Under the pieces are notes generated by a model. It saw only the letters and a program-made list of their open reading frames with translations. It did no database searches and had not been told where the DNA came from. Both the position numbers and the translations under genes were made by a program. A DNA stretch of 64,000 nt. Origin: Desulfoscipio geothermicus. GTDB taxonomy: Bacteria > Bacillota > Desulfotomaculia > Desulfotomaculales > Desulfallaceae. The stretch spans positions 124,001 through 188,000 of the forward strand of contig JAENZP010000001.1 in assembly GCA_016841205.1 (NCBI GenBank). Direction: 5' to 3'. Positions 8,499 through 16,747 of this stretch are shown here, in pieces; the stretch's first letter is position 1; the number at the start of each line of letters is the position of its first letter.

Positions 8499-9180
8499 AG
8501 CAGGCACTTTCCTTTCGCTCGTTACACCCTTGAATCCGGCCATCAGCCATAATAACAACCCGCTCTGCCAACCGGTTAACAAATGACTCATCGTGGCTGA
8601 TTAAAATCATGCCTCTACCCAACCGGGCAATTTTTTTTAAATAGTTCTCTAAAAGCTTTTTACGGAAGGCATCCAGGCCAATGGTAGGCTCATCCAAGAT
8701 CAGAAATTCGGGTTCATTGGCCAGTACGGCGGCTATAGCCAGGCGCTCTTTTTCCCCCTGGCTTAAATTCAAAGGAAAGGCATTCTGGTAGCCGGTTAGC
8801 TCAAAATAGTCAAGGTAGAATTTAATTTTTTCCTTGACCGTTTCCGGATCGTAACCCCGGTTGTTTAACCCGAAACCGACTTCCTCAGCCACTGTGCTAC
8901 AAAAAAGCTGCAGGTCCGGTTTTTGAAATACATAGCCAATCCTACGACCAATTTCCCCTAGTGAATAGTTCGTTAAAGGAGACCCTGCTAAATAGATTTC
9001 TCCTTCAGTCGCCCGCAAAACCCCTATCATCAGCTTGGTCAGAGTAGTCTTACCGCAGCCGTTAGGTCCGGTGATGGCCGTTATTTCTTCTTTCTCAAAT
9101 TTCAGGTTTATCCCCGTCAGGGCCGGTTTCATTTTACGGGGGTAATAGAAGGCTACTTGCCTTAATTCTAAATATGTCAC
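8488..9180 (-). CDS. ECF transporter ATPase (EcfA/CbiO family)
   Basis: ABC ATPase of about 230 aa with Walker A GPNGCGKTT, Q-loop YVFQKPDLQLF, signature LSQGEKERLAIA, Walker B FLILDEPTIGLD and the switch ISHDESF. The YVFQ(K/N)P.LQLF form is typical of cobalt/ECF-type ATPases. The GTG at 9180 was chosen because AGGAGGAG lies just upstream and the product then starts VTYLELRQVAFYYP, as in family members. Only this one intact ATPase is present. ECF modules usually use two (A and A'), and a relic of a second lies immediately upstream, so this one probably works as a homodimer. Confidence 0.9.
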   Translation of the reverse strand: MTYLELRQVAFYYPRKMKPALTGINLKFEKEEITAITGPNGCGKTTLTKLMIGVLRATEGEIYLAGSPLTNYSLGEIGRRIGYVFQKPDLQLFCSTVAEEVGFGLNNRGYDPETVKEKIKFYLDYFELTGYQNAFPLNLSQGEKERLAIAAVLANEPEFLILDEPTIGLDAFRKKLLENYLKKIARLGRGMILISHDESFVNRLAERVVIMADGRIQGCNERKESACYEA

Positions 9181-9219
9181 CGGTTCTCCTCCTATCGTAT
9201 GAGCGACCTTTACGATCAA

Positions 9220-9329
9220 TTAAAATACTACAATTTCTCCCTGAGCCACCCGAAAGTCGATACCTTTTAACACCAATGGCCCACCTGGCCGGTATGATAG
9301 GTCAACCCCTGTGCCACTACAGCCACCAT
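9220..9329 (-). pseudogene. Relic of a second ECF ATPase gene
   Basis: On the minus strand an ATG at 9329 opens MVAVVAQGLTYHTG. A frameshift is then needed to continue as PGGPLVLKGIDFRVAQGEIV, ending at a stop at 9220-9222. Joined, these match the N-terminus of a CbiO/EcfA-type ATPase up to just before Walker A. The frameshift, the early stop and the absence of the remaining 200 or so codons show that only an N-terminal stub is left between the S component and the intact ATPase. Confidence 0.7.
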
Positions 9330-9356
9330 AAGCGAATATCCACCTCTTCAATATAT

Positions 9357-9938
9357 TTAACTATGCTCATCCTCAGGCATCTCCAAGTTTCGTTTGGGGA
9401 ATTTCCATAGCTGCTGCACTATTTTAAAAGCAATCAGGCCGCCTAATCCACCGGACAAGGCAGCAGTACTTAAACTTAAGACCAGTGGAATGGCAGGAAG
9501 ACGGTAGTATAGATAATTTACTATACCAGTACCGGCAATATTACATAACATACCCGCCAAAAAGGCACACGGCAGGCAGCAAACCCGATGGCCGATGAGA
9601 AACAGTCCCAGGTCTGCCAGGACGCCCGGTGCAGTATAGCTTAGCAAGCTCAATACACCTTGTGATCCAACCATACCGGTAGCGGTGACCATGATGGCCT
9701 GGATCAGGCCGATTAGGGACATTGTACCTCTTTTACCGGTAATTCCAAATCCCAGGACCAGCCACATCATATAGAAACCGCCTGCCAAAGCTCCCCCGGG
9801 AATCAAAAGCGTTCCGGTAATAATATGAGCCAAAGGAGCTATTATAGGTTTGATGGCTATCCCCAGAGCGGACATCATAGCAATAATGATTAAGTCATAA
9901 ATAGAAAACTTATCAAGAAATTTTCGCCAAAGCCCCAC
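9357..9938 (-). CDS. ECF transporter substrate-binding (S) component, ligand unknown
   Basis: A 193-aa, very hydrophobic protein with about six membrane segments and Gly-rich loops (GTLLIPGGALAGGFYMMW). This is the size and pattern of integral-membrane S components that bind vitamins, cofactors or metals. It starts at a GTG with GGGGTG upstream, 16 nt after the DUF2149 gene, and is followed by the ATPase and EcfT genes. I cannot assign a ligand from sequence; no Co/Ni-type (CbiM) N-terminal histidine motif is visible. Confidence 0.75.
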   Translation of the reverse strand: MGLWRKFLDKFSIYDLIIIAMMSALGIAIKPIIAPLAHIITGTLLIPGGALAGGFYMMWLVLGFGITGKRGTMSLIGLIQAIMVTATGMVGSQGVLSLLSYTAPGVLADLGLFLIGHRVCCLPCAFLAGMLCNIAGTGIVNYLYYRLPAIPLVLSLSTAALSGGLGGLIAFKIVQQLWKFPKRNLEMPEDEHS

Positions 9939-9954
9939 GCTTTTTCACCCCGTT

Positions 9955-10269
9955 TTACTCGTTGGTCAGCATGAAAAACTGCCCCGTATTGGGGTCTTTG
10001 TAAACAGTGCCCATTTTTTCGTAAAGTTTGCCCTGTCCCTGGGTTTCGATAAGATCGTTGCGAATATCCTGGTTTTGGGTCACTTCCCGGCCCTGCTTCA
10101 GGTCCACCCGCTCTCCCGTCTGGCCCAGGTCAACGTTCCAATGAATGACCAGAGAGAGCATCAGCCCACAAGCAAACACCAGCATGGCATCTACAATATT
10201 GACGGCGCCCTCCAGAGGACTGACATCTTCGGGCATCCTGAGCCTTCTACTTCTCAATCCCCCGTTCAC
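9955..10269 (-). CDS. DUF2149 family membrane protein (ExbD-like partner)
   Basis: A protein of about 104 aa with one transmembrane helix (about residues 25-45, NIVDAMLVFACGLMLSLVI) and a short extracytoplasmic tail. This is the topology of ExbD/TolR/MotB partners and the sequence pattern of DUF2149. The GTG at 10269 was chosen because GGAGGT lies 8 nt upstream; it overlaps the ExbB-like gene by 23 nt. The NxxDxxLVF stretch keeps an acidic residue in the membrane helix, as in ExbD. From memory, DUF2149 is found next to ExbB-like genes and CobN-like chelatases in methanogens. Confidence 0.75.
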   Translation of the reverse strand: MNGGLRSRRLRMPEDVSPLEGAVNIVDAMLVFACGLMLSLVIHWNVDLGQTGERVDLKQGREVTQNQDIRNDLIETQGQGKLYEKMGTVYKDPNTGQFFMLTNE

Positions 10270-10900
10270 GGGCAAACACCTCCAGTAAGCTTTCCATCAG
10301 AGCTTCAAGAGAACTCAGGTAATCTTCATACCACCTTTTCCGCAGTCTGGAGATGGCAAAGGCTACACCGGCCGCTGCCAGGCCGGCAACGGTAGCGTCA
10401 AAAGCGGTAAGCAGTGAATCAGCCAGTGTCTTGGTATCGCCCTGTCCGAGGGCAATCATGCCGGGTCCCAGTGGAATCAATGTAGCCATTAATCCGAGCA
10501 TGGGCCCTAAACGCGCCACCAGGTCGGTCCTGTTGGTTATTTTGGCATAATGCAGTTCCTCGCTTGCAAGCAGCCGGCGCGCCAAGGCCTGCAGGGAGTC
10601 GGAGGGCAAACTGCCGTACTTGATTAGTTCACCAAGAGCCGCTTTCTGGCGCCGAAACAGGCGGCTATTTTCAATTTCATTCATGATTTCCCCGGTATTT
10701 TTACCTTGAAAGGCGTTAACCAATTCCGGCACGTTAATTTTTACCTTGCGCCGCTCTATAAAGGCTTCCGCCGCTAAACCGCCCAGCTCAATCACCGCCA
10801 GAGCCATAAACAGCAATAAAACAATAATAGTAGGTATTAGTAAGCCGGACGAAACAGTATGCATCGTATCTTTTAGCGGTGTCAATATAGTAACTGTCAC
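10247..10900 (-). CDS. MotA/TolQ/ExbB proton-channel family protein
   Basis: A 217-aa membrane protein with one N-terminal helix, a cytoplasmic stretch and two helices near residues 120-180. The latter contain the family motif LGPMLGLMATLIPLGPGM and a downstream FDATVAGLAAAGVAFAI. Such channels use the proton or sodium gradient to drive a partner, here most likely the overlapping DUF2149 protein. The GTG start overlaps the stop of the surface protein gene upstream by 4 nt, so the two are probably translationally coupled. An ExbB/ExbD-type motor in a monoderm is not the classical TonB system, and its target is unknown. Confidence 0.85.
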   Translation of the reverse strand: MTVTILTPLKDTMHTVSSGLLIPTIIVLLLFMALAVIELGGLAAEAFIERRKVKINVPELVNAFQGKNTGEIMNEIENSRLFRRQKAALGELIKYGSLPSDSLQALARRLLASEELHYAKITNRTDLVARLGPMLGLMATLIPLGPGMIALGQGDTKTLADSLLTAFDATVAGLAAAGVAFAISRLRKRWYEDYLSSLEALMESLLEVFARERGIEK

Positions 10901-12171
10901 TTTGCTACCTCCCTTGCATATTCCATATATCTTCTACCTGATCCAAAAAGAAATAAGAACCCAAATAATACTGCCGCATAAATATCTAAAGCGTTTTGCT
11001 TCTTTATCTGCTGTAATGGAACAGCATCGGGCGACATCTCAAATACACGCCAGGGTTGACTGCCCGCCTGAGAGGGGGAGATAACCTTGGTGGTTAAAAC
11101 GGCGGCTTCGGCTTCCTTATTTGCCAGGTTCTGATGATTATCTCTCGCCGCCTGCGGCCCGTCAGGGTTACCAGGCCCCTCAATCTTTTGAGAGCCGGTG
11201 CCTGCAGAAGCACTAACCTGATTGGGACCGTTCACAACACAGGTGGCCGTCAAATTGCCCACTACAGTACTCACTGTAATGATAGCCGTGCCCGGGCCGA
11301 CAATCGTCACCAGACCGTTTTTATCCACCGTGGCCACGCCGGGATCACTGGAACTCCATATCACACTCTTATCGGTGGCATCATACGGAGCTACGGTGGC
11401 GGTCAACCGTACCGTGCTGCCGACTTTTAAATTGATACTATTTTGATCTAGAGCGATCTCGGTGGGCGGCATACCCCCCAGCATTATTTCGATGGCATGC
11501 ACCCATTTGACAGATTGCGTTGCGGTTTGTGTATTGGGATCAGCCTGGCCAAACAACAGCCTGAACCTGGTAGAGGTGTCATAAACACTAAAATCAGGTT
11601 CAGAAACATATCGCTGCCAGTTATCCTTGTACGCTATAATCGGATCTACCCGTATTGCTCCGTATATTGCCTCAGCTGTGGACATTCCTTTTTCATAATC
11701 CCATTTAGAAGGTAAATTGGGATAATAGAATCGAGGTTTATCAAGGAGGTAGGGTTTGTCTAAACATTGATACCACCCATGTTTAATATCACTGGAGTAA
11801 AAATAAAATTTCTGTACCGAATTCACATCGATACCGGCATCTGCCAGCAAGTCGGTTAATTTAACCCCTGTGGCCGCATCCACGCACACTGCATTCATGC
11901 TGTCAATGAAAATGTAGGCCTGTTTTACCTGCGGCAGTTTATCAAAGTCACTAAGCGTATAGACCTTCTTCGTATAATATGGTCCGCCGAAATAGCCGAC
12001 CTTGATCGTTAACGTGTCTGCCGGTACTCCTTGCAAGCCGGTGCCGCAGCCAGTTGTGCTTGCCATTCCCGGCCCTGCGATACACAGCAGGCCGAATAAA
12101 ATAAACAGCATCACTACAAGGGCGAACGCATTCCACTGCCCGTGCTTCAACTCCAAACCTCTCAACTTCAT
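10897..12171 (-). CDS. Membrane-anchored surface protein: YedY-like domain plus BIG2 domain
   Basis: A protein of 424 aa from the ATG at 12171 (GGAG upstream). It has an N-terminal signal segment (hydrophobic about residues 16-36) and then a domain at about 50-225 resembling the sulfite-oxidase/YedY molybdopterin fold (YTLSDFDKLPQVKQ, GVKLTDLLADAGID, FYYPN, FGQAD). A bacterial Ig-like BIG2 domain follows at about 235-315 (SVIWSSSDPGVATVDKNG), then a low-complexity linker and a C-terminal membrane helix (AAVLFGFLFLFGSG) with a basic tail. It would be displayed outside but anchored in the membrane. The 4-nt overlap with the ExbB-like gene suggests that it is a physical partner of that pair. The cofactor-binding Cys of true YedY enzymes is not evident. 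Confidence 0.7.
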   Translation of the reverse strand: MKLRGLELKHGQWNAFALVVMLFILFGLLCIAGPGMASTTGCGTGLQGVPADTLTIKVGYFGGPYYTKKVYTLSDFDKLPQVKQAYIFIDSMNAVCVDAATGVKLTDLLADAGIDVNSVQKFYFYSSDIKHGWYQCLDKPYLLDKPRFYYPNLPSKWDYEKGMSTAEAIYGAIRVDPIIAYKDNWQRYVSEPDFSVYDTSTRFRLLFGQADPNTQTATQSVKWVHAIEIMLGGMPPTEIALDQNSINLKVGSTVRLTATVAPYDATDKSVIWSSSDPGVATVDKNGLVTIVGPGTAIITVSTVVGNLTATCVVNGPNQVSASAGTGSQKIEGPGNPDGPQAARDNHQNLANKEAEAAVLTTKVISPSQAGSQPWRVFEMSPDAVPLQQIKKQNALDIYAAVLFGFLFLFGSGRRYMEYAREVAK

Positions 12172-12213
12172 CACTCTTCACTCCAAACTCTTCACTCCAA
12201 CTTGACTGAAATA

Positions 12214-13695
12214 CTACTGTAATCGTTCATACAAACGTAAAATCATTGCTGCCGCCTCAGCCCTGGTAGTGTTTGATTGAGGAGCAAAAGTGTTATTACT
12301 CATTCCATTGATTATTCCGCAGCTTACTGCCAGCGCTATTTCCTGCCTTGCCCATAATGATATGTCACCTTTGTCCACGAATTTGTCAATTGGTTCACCG
12401 GTTATAACATGAGACAAATCTTTAGTGGATTCCTTTTTCAAGGCCCTGGTAATGATTACAGCTATTTGTTCCCTGGTTATGTTTTCGTCCGGGGCAAAGG
12501 TATTATCATTAATACCCATGATTAACTCCGCCTTAACTGCCGCTGCCACATCGTCGTGATACCACGCGCCTGTAGGTACATCTTTAAAGGAAAGTGCTAC
12601 GCCCTGATTAACTTTAATATTCAAAGCCCTAACCAGCCATTGAGTGAATTGAGCGCGGGTAACTTTTTCTCCCGGTTTAAATTCCGTTCCGGTTTTATTA
12701 ATAATACCTATTTTTGCCAAAGTACTAATGCAATCTTTGGCCCAGTGGTTTTCTATATCCATAAAATAACAGGTTTGATCTTCTTCGGTCTCATTACCGA
12801 GGTCCGGTGTTTTTGTATAATATTGAAAAGTTTTTACCTCGCTGTCCAATTTGCCAAAACCAATTATTCTTGCTTTAATAGTTACATTACCGTTTACCGG
12901 TACTGGCTTATTCATTTCTTCCGGCCGAAAGTTGGGGTAGCTGATATTGAATATATAGTCTCCATAGGTAGGCTCACTTCCATCCAAGGTATAATAAATC
13001 ATAACATTATCCGGTATATCATCCGATTTCTTAAGTGTTACTTTCGTACCCGGGGCAACCAGGCCGGGTAAGGGATCGGCAGAAGGCGTTTCCCATTGCC
13101 GCAGTGGCCCTGTGGTTACTTCAATCACTCCGCTTTTTAACATTTCCTGAATCATGACACAATCGCCACCGGTCGGTTCATTCGGCGAACACTGGCCAAA
13201 GCATACTCTCCCATTTGAATCGTTCATAGCAATTATCGTTTCCACCGGTACTTTTCCTTTTTCGCTGCGCTTGGGCGGCCATTCCACACAATCACCCGGA
13301 TTTTCACCATCAGGGAAATAATACCTGGGCTCGTCGAGCAACTGTGCCCTGGTAAAATCCATATGCACAAACGTGCCACCGGATGGCCTGAAGATAAGCA
13401 AGGCTGCATCATCTTTTAAGCCCGCCACATCTAAAATACTTTTAAGCGTCGGCCCGGTTAGATCCTTAAAAACTTTTAGGGACGGCCAGTGATTATATCC
13501 TGAATATGAATAAGTTTTTTGCGGCAGGGCTTTTAAATCGGTCATGGTGAACCGCACCTCTTTCTGCACCCCATCACCTTTTACGGTTAACACCACAGGC
13601 TCTTCCGCACTGGACACTTGCGGGGCAGTCATAATGAGCAGTCCGGCTATCATACATAGCCCCAACACCAGGCTGATAATCAATTTTTTAAGCAT
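12214..13695 (-). CDS. SLH surface protein with YedY-like and chitobiase-C-like domains
   Basis: A 493-aa exported protein. The signal peptide covers about residues 1-30. A degenerate sulfite-oxidase-like domain spans about 32-200 (FTMTDLKALPQ, TLKSILDVAGLK, EPRYYFPDGENPGD, FGQCSPNEP). A chitobiase/beta-hexosaminidase C-terminal-like module (MIYYTLDGSEPTYGDYIF) lies at about 205-300, and three SLH repeats at about 312-493 would bind secondary cell-wall polymer. The N-terminal two-thirds are close to the 558-aa protein at 30063-31739. It lies 17 nt downstream of the 190-aa anchored YedY-like protein. A ligand-binding rather than catalytic role is inferred, because the Moco-binding Cys is replaced around YSGYNHWPS. 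Confidence 0.8.
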   Translation of the reverse strand: MLKKLIISLVLGLCMIAGLLIMTAPQVSSAEEPVVLTVKGDGVQKEVRFTMTDLKALPQKTYSYSGYNHWPSLKVFKDLTGPTLKSILDVAGLKDDAALLIFRPSGGTFVHMDFTRAQLLDEPRYYFPDGENPGDCVEWPPKRSEKGKVPVETIIAMNDSNGRVCFGQCSPNEPTGGDCVMIQEMLKSGVIEVTTGPLRQWETPSADPLPGLVAPGTKVTLKKSDDIPDNVMIYYTLDGSEPTYGDYIFNISYPNFRPEEMNKPVPVNGNVTIKARIIGFGKLDSEVKTFQYYTKTPDLGNETEEDQTCYFMDIENHWAKDCISTLAKIGIINKTGTEFKPGEKVTRAQFTQWLVRALNIKVNQGVALSFKDVPTGAWYHDDVAAAVKAELIMGINDNTFAPDENITREQIAVIITRALKKESTKDLSHVITGEPIDKFVDKGDISLWARQEIALAVSCGIINGMSNNTFAPQSNTTRAEAAAMILRLYERLQ

Positions 13696-13712
13696 TACCC
13701 TTCACCTCGCAT

Positions 13713-14285
13713 TTACTGTAATTCCAGGCTCACCAGCCAATTAGTAATGTGCTGCCCGGTTTTGTCGCTGCCCATAATCAGTTGGAGGCTTCCCTCCCCA
13801 CCTGCTTTTGTGTTTAATGGCTTACCGTAATCAGCATAAGCAATAAACACATTATCCGGCTGCAGAACATCAGACATTTCCAACACCTGGCTATAGTAAT
13901 CTACACCCCTGGTAATAACTTTTTCGTATTTTTGGGTCAGGCCGGGATCAATGCTGTTCAAAACACTCAGGAGTGATGTACCGGTAAATTCGTGCTCACT
14001 GCTTTCAACACTGTTGTTACCGGGACTATTACCACAACTACCATCACAATTTAATTGAACAACCATTTTCTTTTCTACGGCCGGTAGTTTCTTAAGGTCG
14101 GCAATGGTAAAACTACCCAATGTGGTATCACCGGCTGTAATTACCAGCGTTCCTTCCTGCGGCCCGCTGTTATAATGATTTAGTAATGAGAAGACAACAA
14201 CCACCAGTGCCAACAGCACAACCCCTAAAACAAACCATATGGGGTTTTTAATACCTTTATTCGCATCGAACTTGGTTTCATCCAT
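13713..14285 (-). CDS. Membrane-anchored sulfite-oxidase/YedY-like domain protein
   Basis: A 190-aa protein with one N-terminal membrane anchor (about residues 17-37) and an extracytoplasmic domain that is the most recognisable molybdopterin-fold member here. Its landmarks are FTIADLKKLPAVEKKMVVQL, the GTSLLSVLNSID segment, VDYYSQVLEMSDVL and the end ITNWLVSLELQ. It keeps two cysteines in QLNCDGSCGNSPG where true enzymes ligate Mo, but it is shorter than YedY and lacks the expected cofactor-binding Arg/His set as far as I can see. It is the first gene of the run leading to the ECF transporter. Cofactor binding is uncertain. Confidence 0.7.
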   Translation of the reverse strand: MDETKFDANKGIKNPIWFVLGVVLLALVVVVFSLLNHYNSGPQEGTLVITAGDTTLGSFTIADLKKLPAVEKKMVVQLNCDGSCGNSPGNNSVESSEHEFTGTSLLSVLNSIDPGLTQKYEKVITRGVDYYSQVLEMSDVLQPDNVFIAYADYGKPLNTKAGGEGSLQLIMGSDKTGQHITNWLVSLELQ

Positions 14286-14380
14286 TTTATTGCCTCCAGG
14301 ATTATCTACTATCAGCCTGTAATTTCCATCCTAGAAGATCTGAAATCAACCAGCTGAAAAGCTTAAATAAGATTAAGCTA

Positions 14381-14410
14381 GGTTCGGTAGGAGATAACTC
14401 CTTCCGAACC
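14381..14410. terminator. Inverted repeat between phosphoesterase and YedY-like gene
   Basis: GGTTCGG plus AGGAG at 14381-14392 pairs with CTCCT plus CCGAACC at 14398-14410, giving a hairpin of about 12 bp in the 144-nt gap. No clear T tract follows on the minus strand, so it may be a weak terminator or an RNA-processing site separating the phosphoesterase gene from the ECF/surface operon. Confidence 0.4.
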
Positions 14411-14429
14411 CAAAGCTCATTTAAAATTA

Positions 14430-16190
14430 TTAATTATTAGAAGTTATATCAAAATTTAATTTTTGATATGGCTCATCAATAGGTACATTGGCCTCATCCA
14501 AAACATAGACGTCAACATAAATCTTACTGCCGGCGGAAATGCTATCAGGCAAGGTAAAATCAGCGTAGACATCCGCTCCCGCCGTCGGAACATCAACCTT
14601 TAAACTGGCTATTCCCAATGATTCGCCGCCACAGTCTGCCGCAGCGTCGTTTCCACTACGCAGCTGGAACACAGCCAAAGCTTTCTGCGTAATGTTGGTA
14701 TTATTATTAAGGTGGGCCTGCAAGCGGCAATACCCCTGCGCGGAAACGGAGTTTATCTCTTGGTACGAGCTATTTAGAAGCTTGGCGCTGCTTATTGTTA
14801 CTTGTGCGGTCATAGCACTGCCTTTATTGATCTTATACTCATCCACAACATCGCCTTCCGCATCCCTGGTAGTCATTGTCAATACGTCGCCGTCAATGTT
14901 TAATATTGTATAACAAGTCGTATTAGTTAAAACTTTGGCAATGTAATCATACTGTTCCGGGTTAATGTAAAACTTGTTACTCGCATTGCCCATCAAGTAA
15001 GCAATCCCATCCGTTGGATCTTCCTGGATCGCGCCTTCATAAATGGGATAGGTGCGCATATACATATGCTGGTGCCCAACGAGCGCCATGTCCACCCCGT
15101 TACGCTCCAGCACCGGCACCCAGTATTGCTTTAAAATCTCAGCCTGCGCATCGTCACCGCCAGCACCGCTATAAGCCGTATATGGAGGTACATGGAACAT
15201 AACAAATTTCCACTTTTTGCCGCTGTTTTGCAGATCACTTTCCAGCCAGCTTATACCGGCCTGGTAAGCATCGTCTTCACTTCCCATCAAGCTGCTGTCC
15301 AGCACAACAAAATGGGCATTGCCATAATCGAAAGAATAGTGTTGTTCCTCATACCCTGCAGGCCCATTTTGGGGTAAAGCAAAATATTTTAAAAACAGGT
15401 CGGAATCGCTACTTTCATGATTGCCTGCGGCAGGCATTAATGGAATATGGTCAAAAACACCGGCTGCCGCATTGAATAACTGCGACCATTGTTCAGTTTC
15501 ATTTGCTTCATTAACCAAATCACCGGCTTGCAAAGCAAATTTTATGTCCGGATAATCGGCGTAAGCTTGCGCTAAAAGCTGCTGCCAGACTCCGGCGCTG
15601 GTATCGTTATAACCGGCATGCACATCACCCATAAACATAAAGGAAAAATTATCTGTCCCGGTCGCTGTGGTAAAGGTGGCCGGTTCGCTCCAGCAACCTT
15701 CCGTACCAACGCGGTAGGCATAGGTGGTACCCGGTTGTAAATTATCGATTTCCACCTCAAATTGATTGAAGCCCGGATATAATTCACTGCAAGCAGCATC
15801 TTTCTCCAGCGTGCCGCTAAAATCGACTGAATAGGCACCTTCCTGTATATATTGAACCTTTCCGCTAGCCGTGCCGTATACCCCCCAGGACACAGTCTGA
15901 GTCGTTTGGGGGTTAGCCGTCCAGGTTAGGACAGGCTGGACATAAACTTGCGAGGCAACAGTCTGGAACGTCTGCAGAGCGGCCCGGTCCAAATAGACAG
16001 TGGCCTCATCTTCGCTTGCACCAGCACCGTATACCTGCGAGGAAACAGTTGTGGCAACCTGTAAGCCGCTCAGATCCGGCTGGACAGGAGTTTGTCCAGC
16101 TAACCCCTGTCCAGCTAAAACAAAGCCGACTACAAGCATAAGAAACAATAACACACCCAGCTTTTTCAGCCGGACCTTATCCTTCGCCAT
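14430..16190 (-). CDS. Secreted metallophosphoesterase (purple acid phosphatase-like)
   Basis: A 586-aa exported protein with a signal peptide (about residues 1-32). An Fn3-like N-terminal domain of the purple acid phosphatase type lies at about 80-175 (TAYRVGTEGCWSEPATF is close to its end). The calcineurin-like catalytic core has the metal motifs FMGDVHAGYND, AGDLVNE, AAGNHES, FHVPPY and VGHQHMY. The last 115 residues or so are the recurring C-terminal domain shared with four other proteins of this block. It probably hydrolyses a phosphate ester outside the membrane; the substrate is unknown. GAAAGGAG precedes the start. Downstream genes follow after a hairpin-containing gap. Confidence 0.88.
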   Translation of the reverse strand: MAKDKVRLKKLGVLLFLMLVVGFVLAGQGLAGQTPVQPDLSGLQVATTVSSQVYGAGASEDEATVYLDRAALQTFQTVASQVYVQPVLTWTANPQTTQTVSWGVYGTASGKVQYIQEGAYSVDFSGTLEKDAACSELYPGFNQFEVEIDNLQPGTTYAYRVGTEGCWSEPATFTTATGTDNFSFMFMGDVHAGYNDTSAGVWQQLLAQAYADYPDIKFALQAGDLVNEANETEQWSQLFNAAAGVFDHIPLMPAAGNHESSDSDLFLKYFALPQNGPAGYEEQHYSFDYGNAHFVVLDSSLMGSEDDAYQAGISWLESDLQNSGKKWKFVMFHVPPYTAYSGAGGDDAQAEILKQYWVPVLERNGVDMALVGHQHMYMRTYPIYEGAIQEDPTDGIAYLMGNASNKFYINPEQYDYIAKVLTNTTCYTILNIDGDVLTMTTRDAEGDVVDEYKINKGSAMTAQVTISSAKLLNSSYQEINSVSAQGYCRLQAHLNNNTNITQKALAVFQLRSGNDAAADCGGESLGIASLKVDVPTAGADVYADFTLPDSISAGSKIYVDVYVLDEANVPIDEPYQKLNFDITSNN

Positions 16191-16230
16191 AGTGCTTCTC
16201 CTTTCTTACTCCTATCCCAAATTCTGTTAT

Positions 16231-16707
16231 TTACGGTGCTATACTAAAACTAGTATTATTGTAGGAATTAGCCAGCGGTATCTGATCATCCCATCCGTGC
16301 CAGACAAAAACATCAACATATACTTTGCCGCTCAAACCATCAGGTAGAACATAATCCATAGTGACAGCTGAGCCTGTTACGGGAAAACTAGATGATACTC
16401 CTACACAATTTAATACCTTGCCACCACTATTAGCTGTCGCCCCAGTGCCGTTCCTTACTTGAACAATTACCAATCCATCAGTTATAGCTTGACCGTTATT
16501 GTCTATTTGGGCCTGAATACGATATCCGCTTTGCTTAGCTACGGTTTGTATCTCATCATTATTTGAGGGATTAATTAGCCTGACACTGCTAATGCTAAAA
16601 TCATTAGTAGGCTCTTCTGATGACGCTGCCGCAGCTGTGATATTTGCCATCACAAACGCCATAGCGAGCATAAACACGAGCATCCTTCTAGCTGCACTAT
16701 TAATCAA
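16231..16707 (-). CDS. Secreted stand-alone copy of the recurring C-terminal domain
   Basis: A protein of about 158 aa. After a signal peptide (to about residue 28, ending TAAAAS) it consists almost wholly of the domain found at the C-termini of the phosphoesterase, two RCC1 proteins and the 558-aa protein. Landmarks in order are SSVRLINPSN, SGYRIQAQIDNNG, LVIVQVRNGTGATA, VLNCVGV, DYVLPDGLSGKVYVDVFVW. The TTG at 16707 is preferred, with GGAGGG 7 nt upstream; GTG at 16713 is too close to that site. Function is unknown. Its existence alone shows that the domain folds independently and is not just a sorting tag. Confidence 0.7.
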   Translation of the reverse strand: MINSAARRMLVFMLAMAFVMANITAAAASSEEPTNDFSISSVRLINPSNNDEIQTVAKQSGYRIQAQIDNNGQAITDGLVIVQVRNGTGATANSGGKVLNCVGVSSSFPVTGSAVTMDYVLPDGLSGKVYVDVFVWHGWDDQIPLANSYNNTSFSIAP

Positions 16708-16747
16708 GTGCACCCCCTCCTTTACATTATTTCATATACAGTATTTG

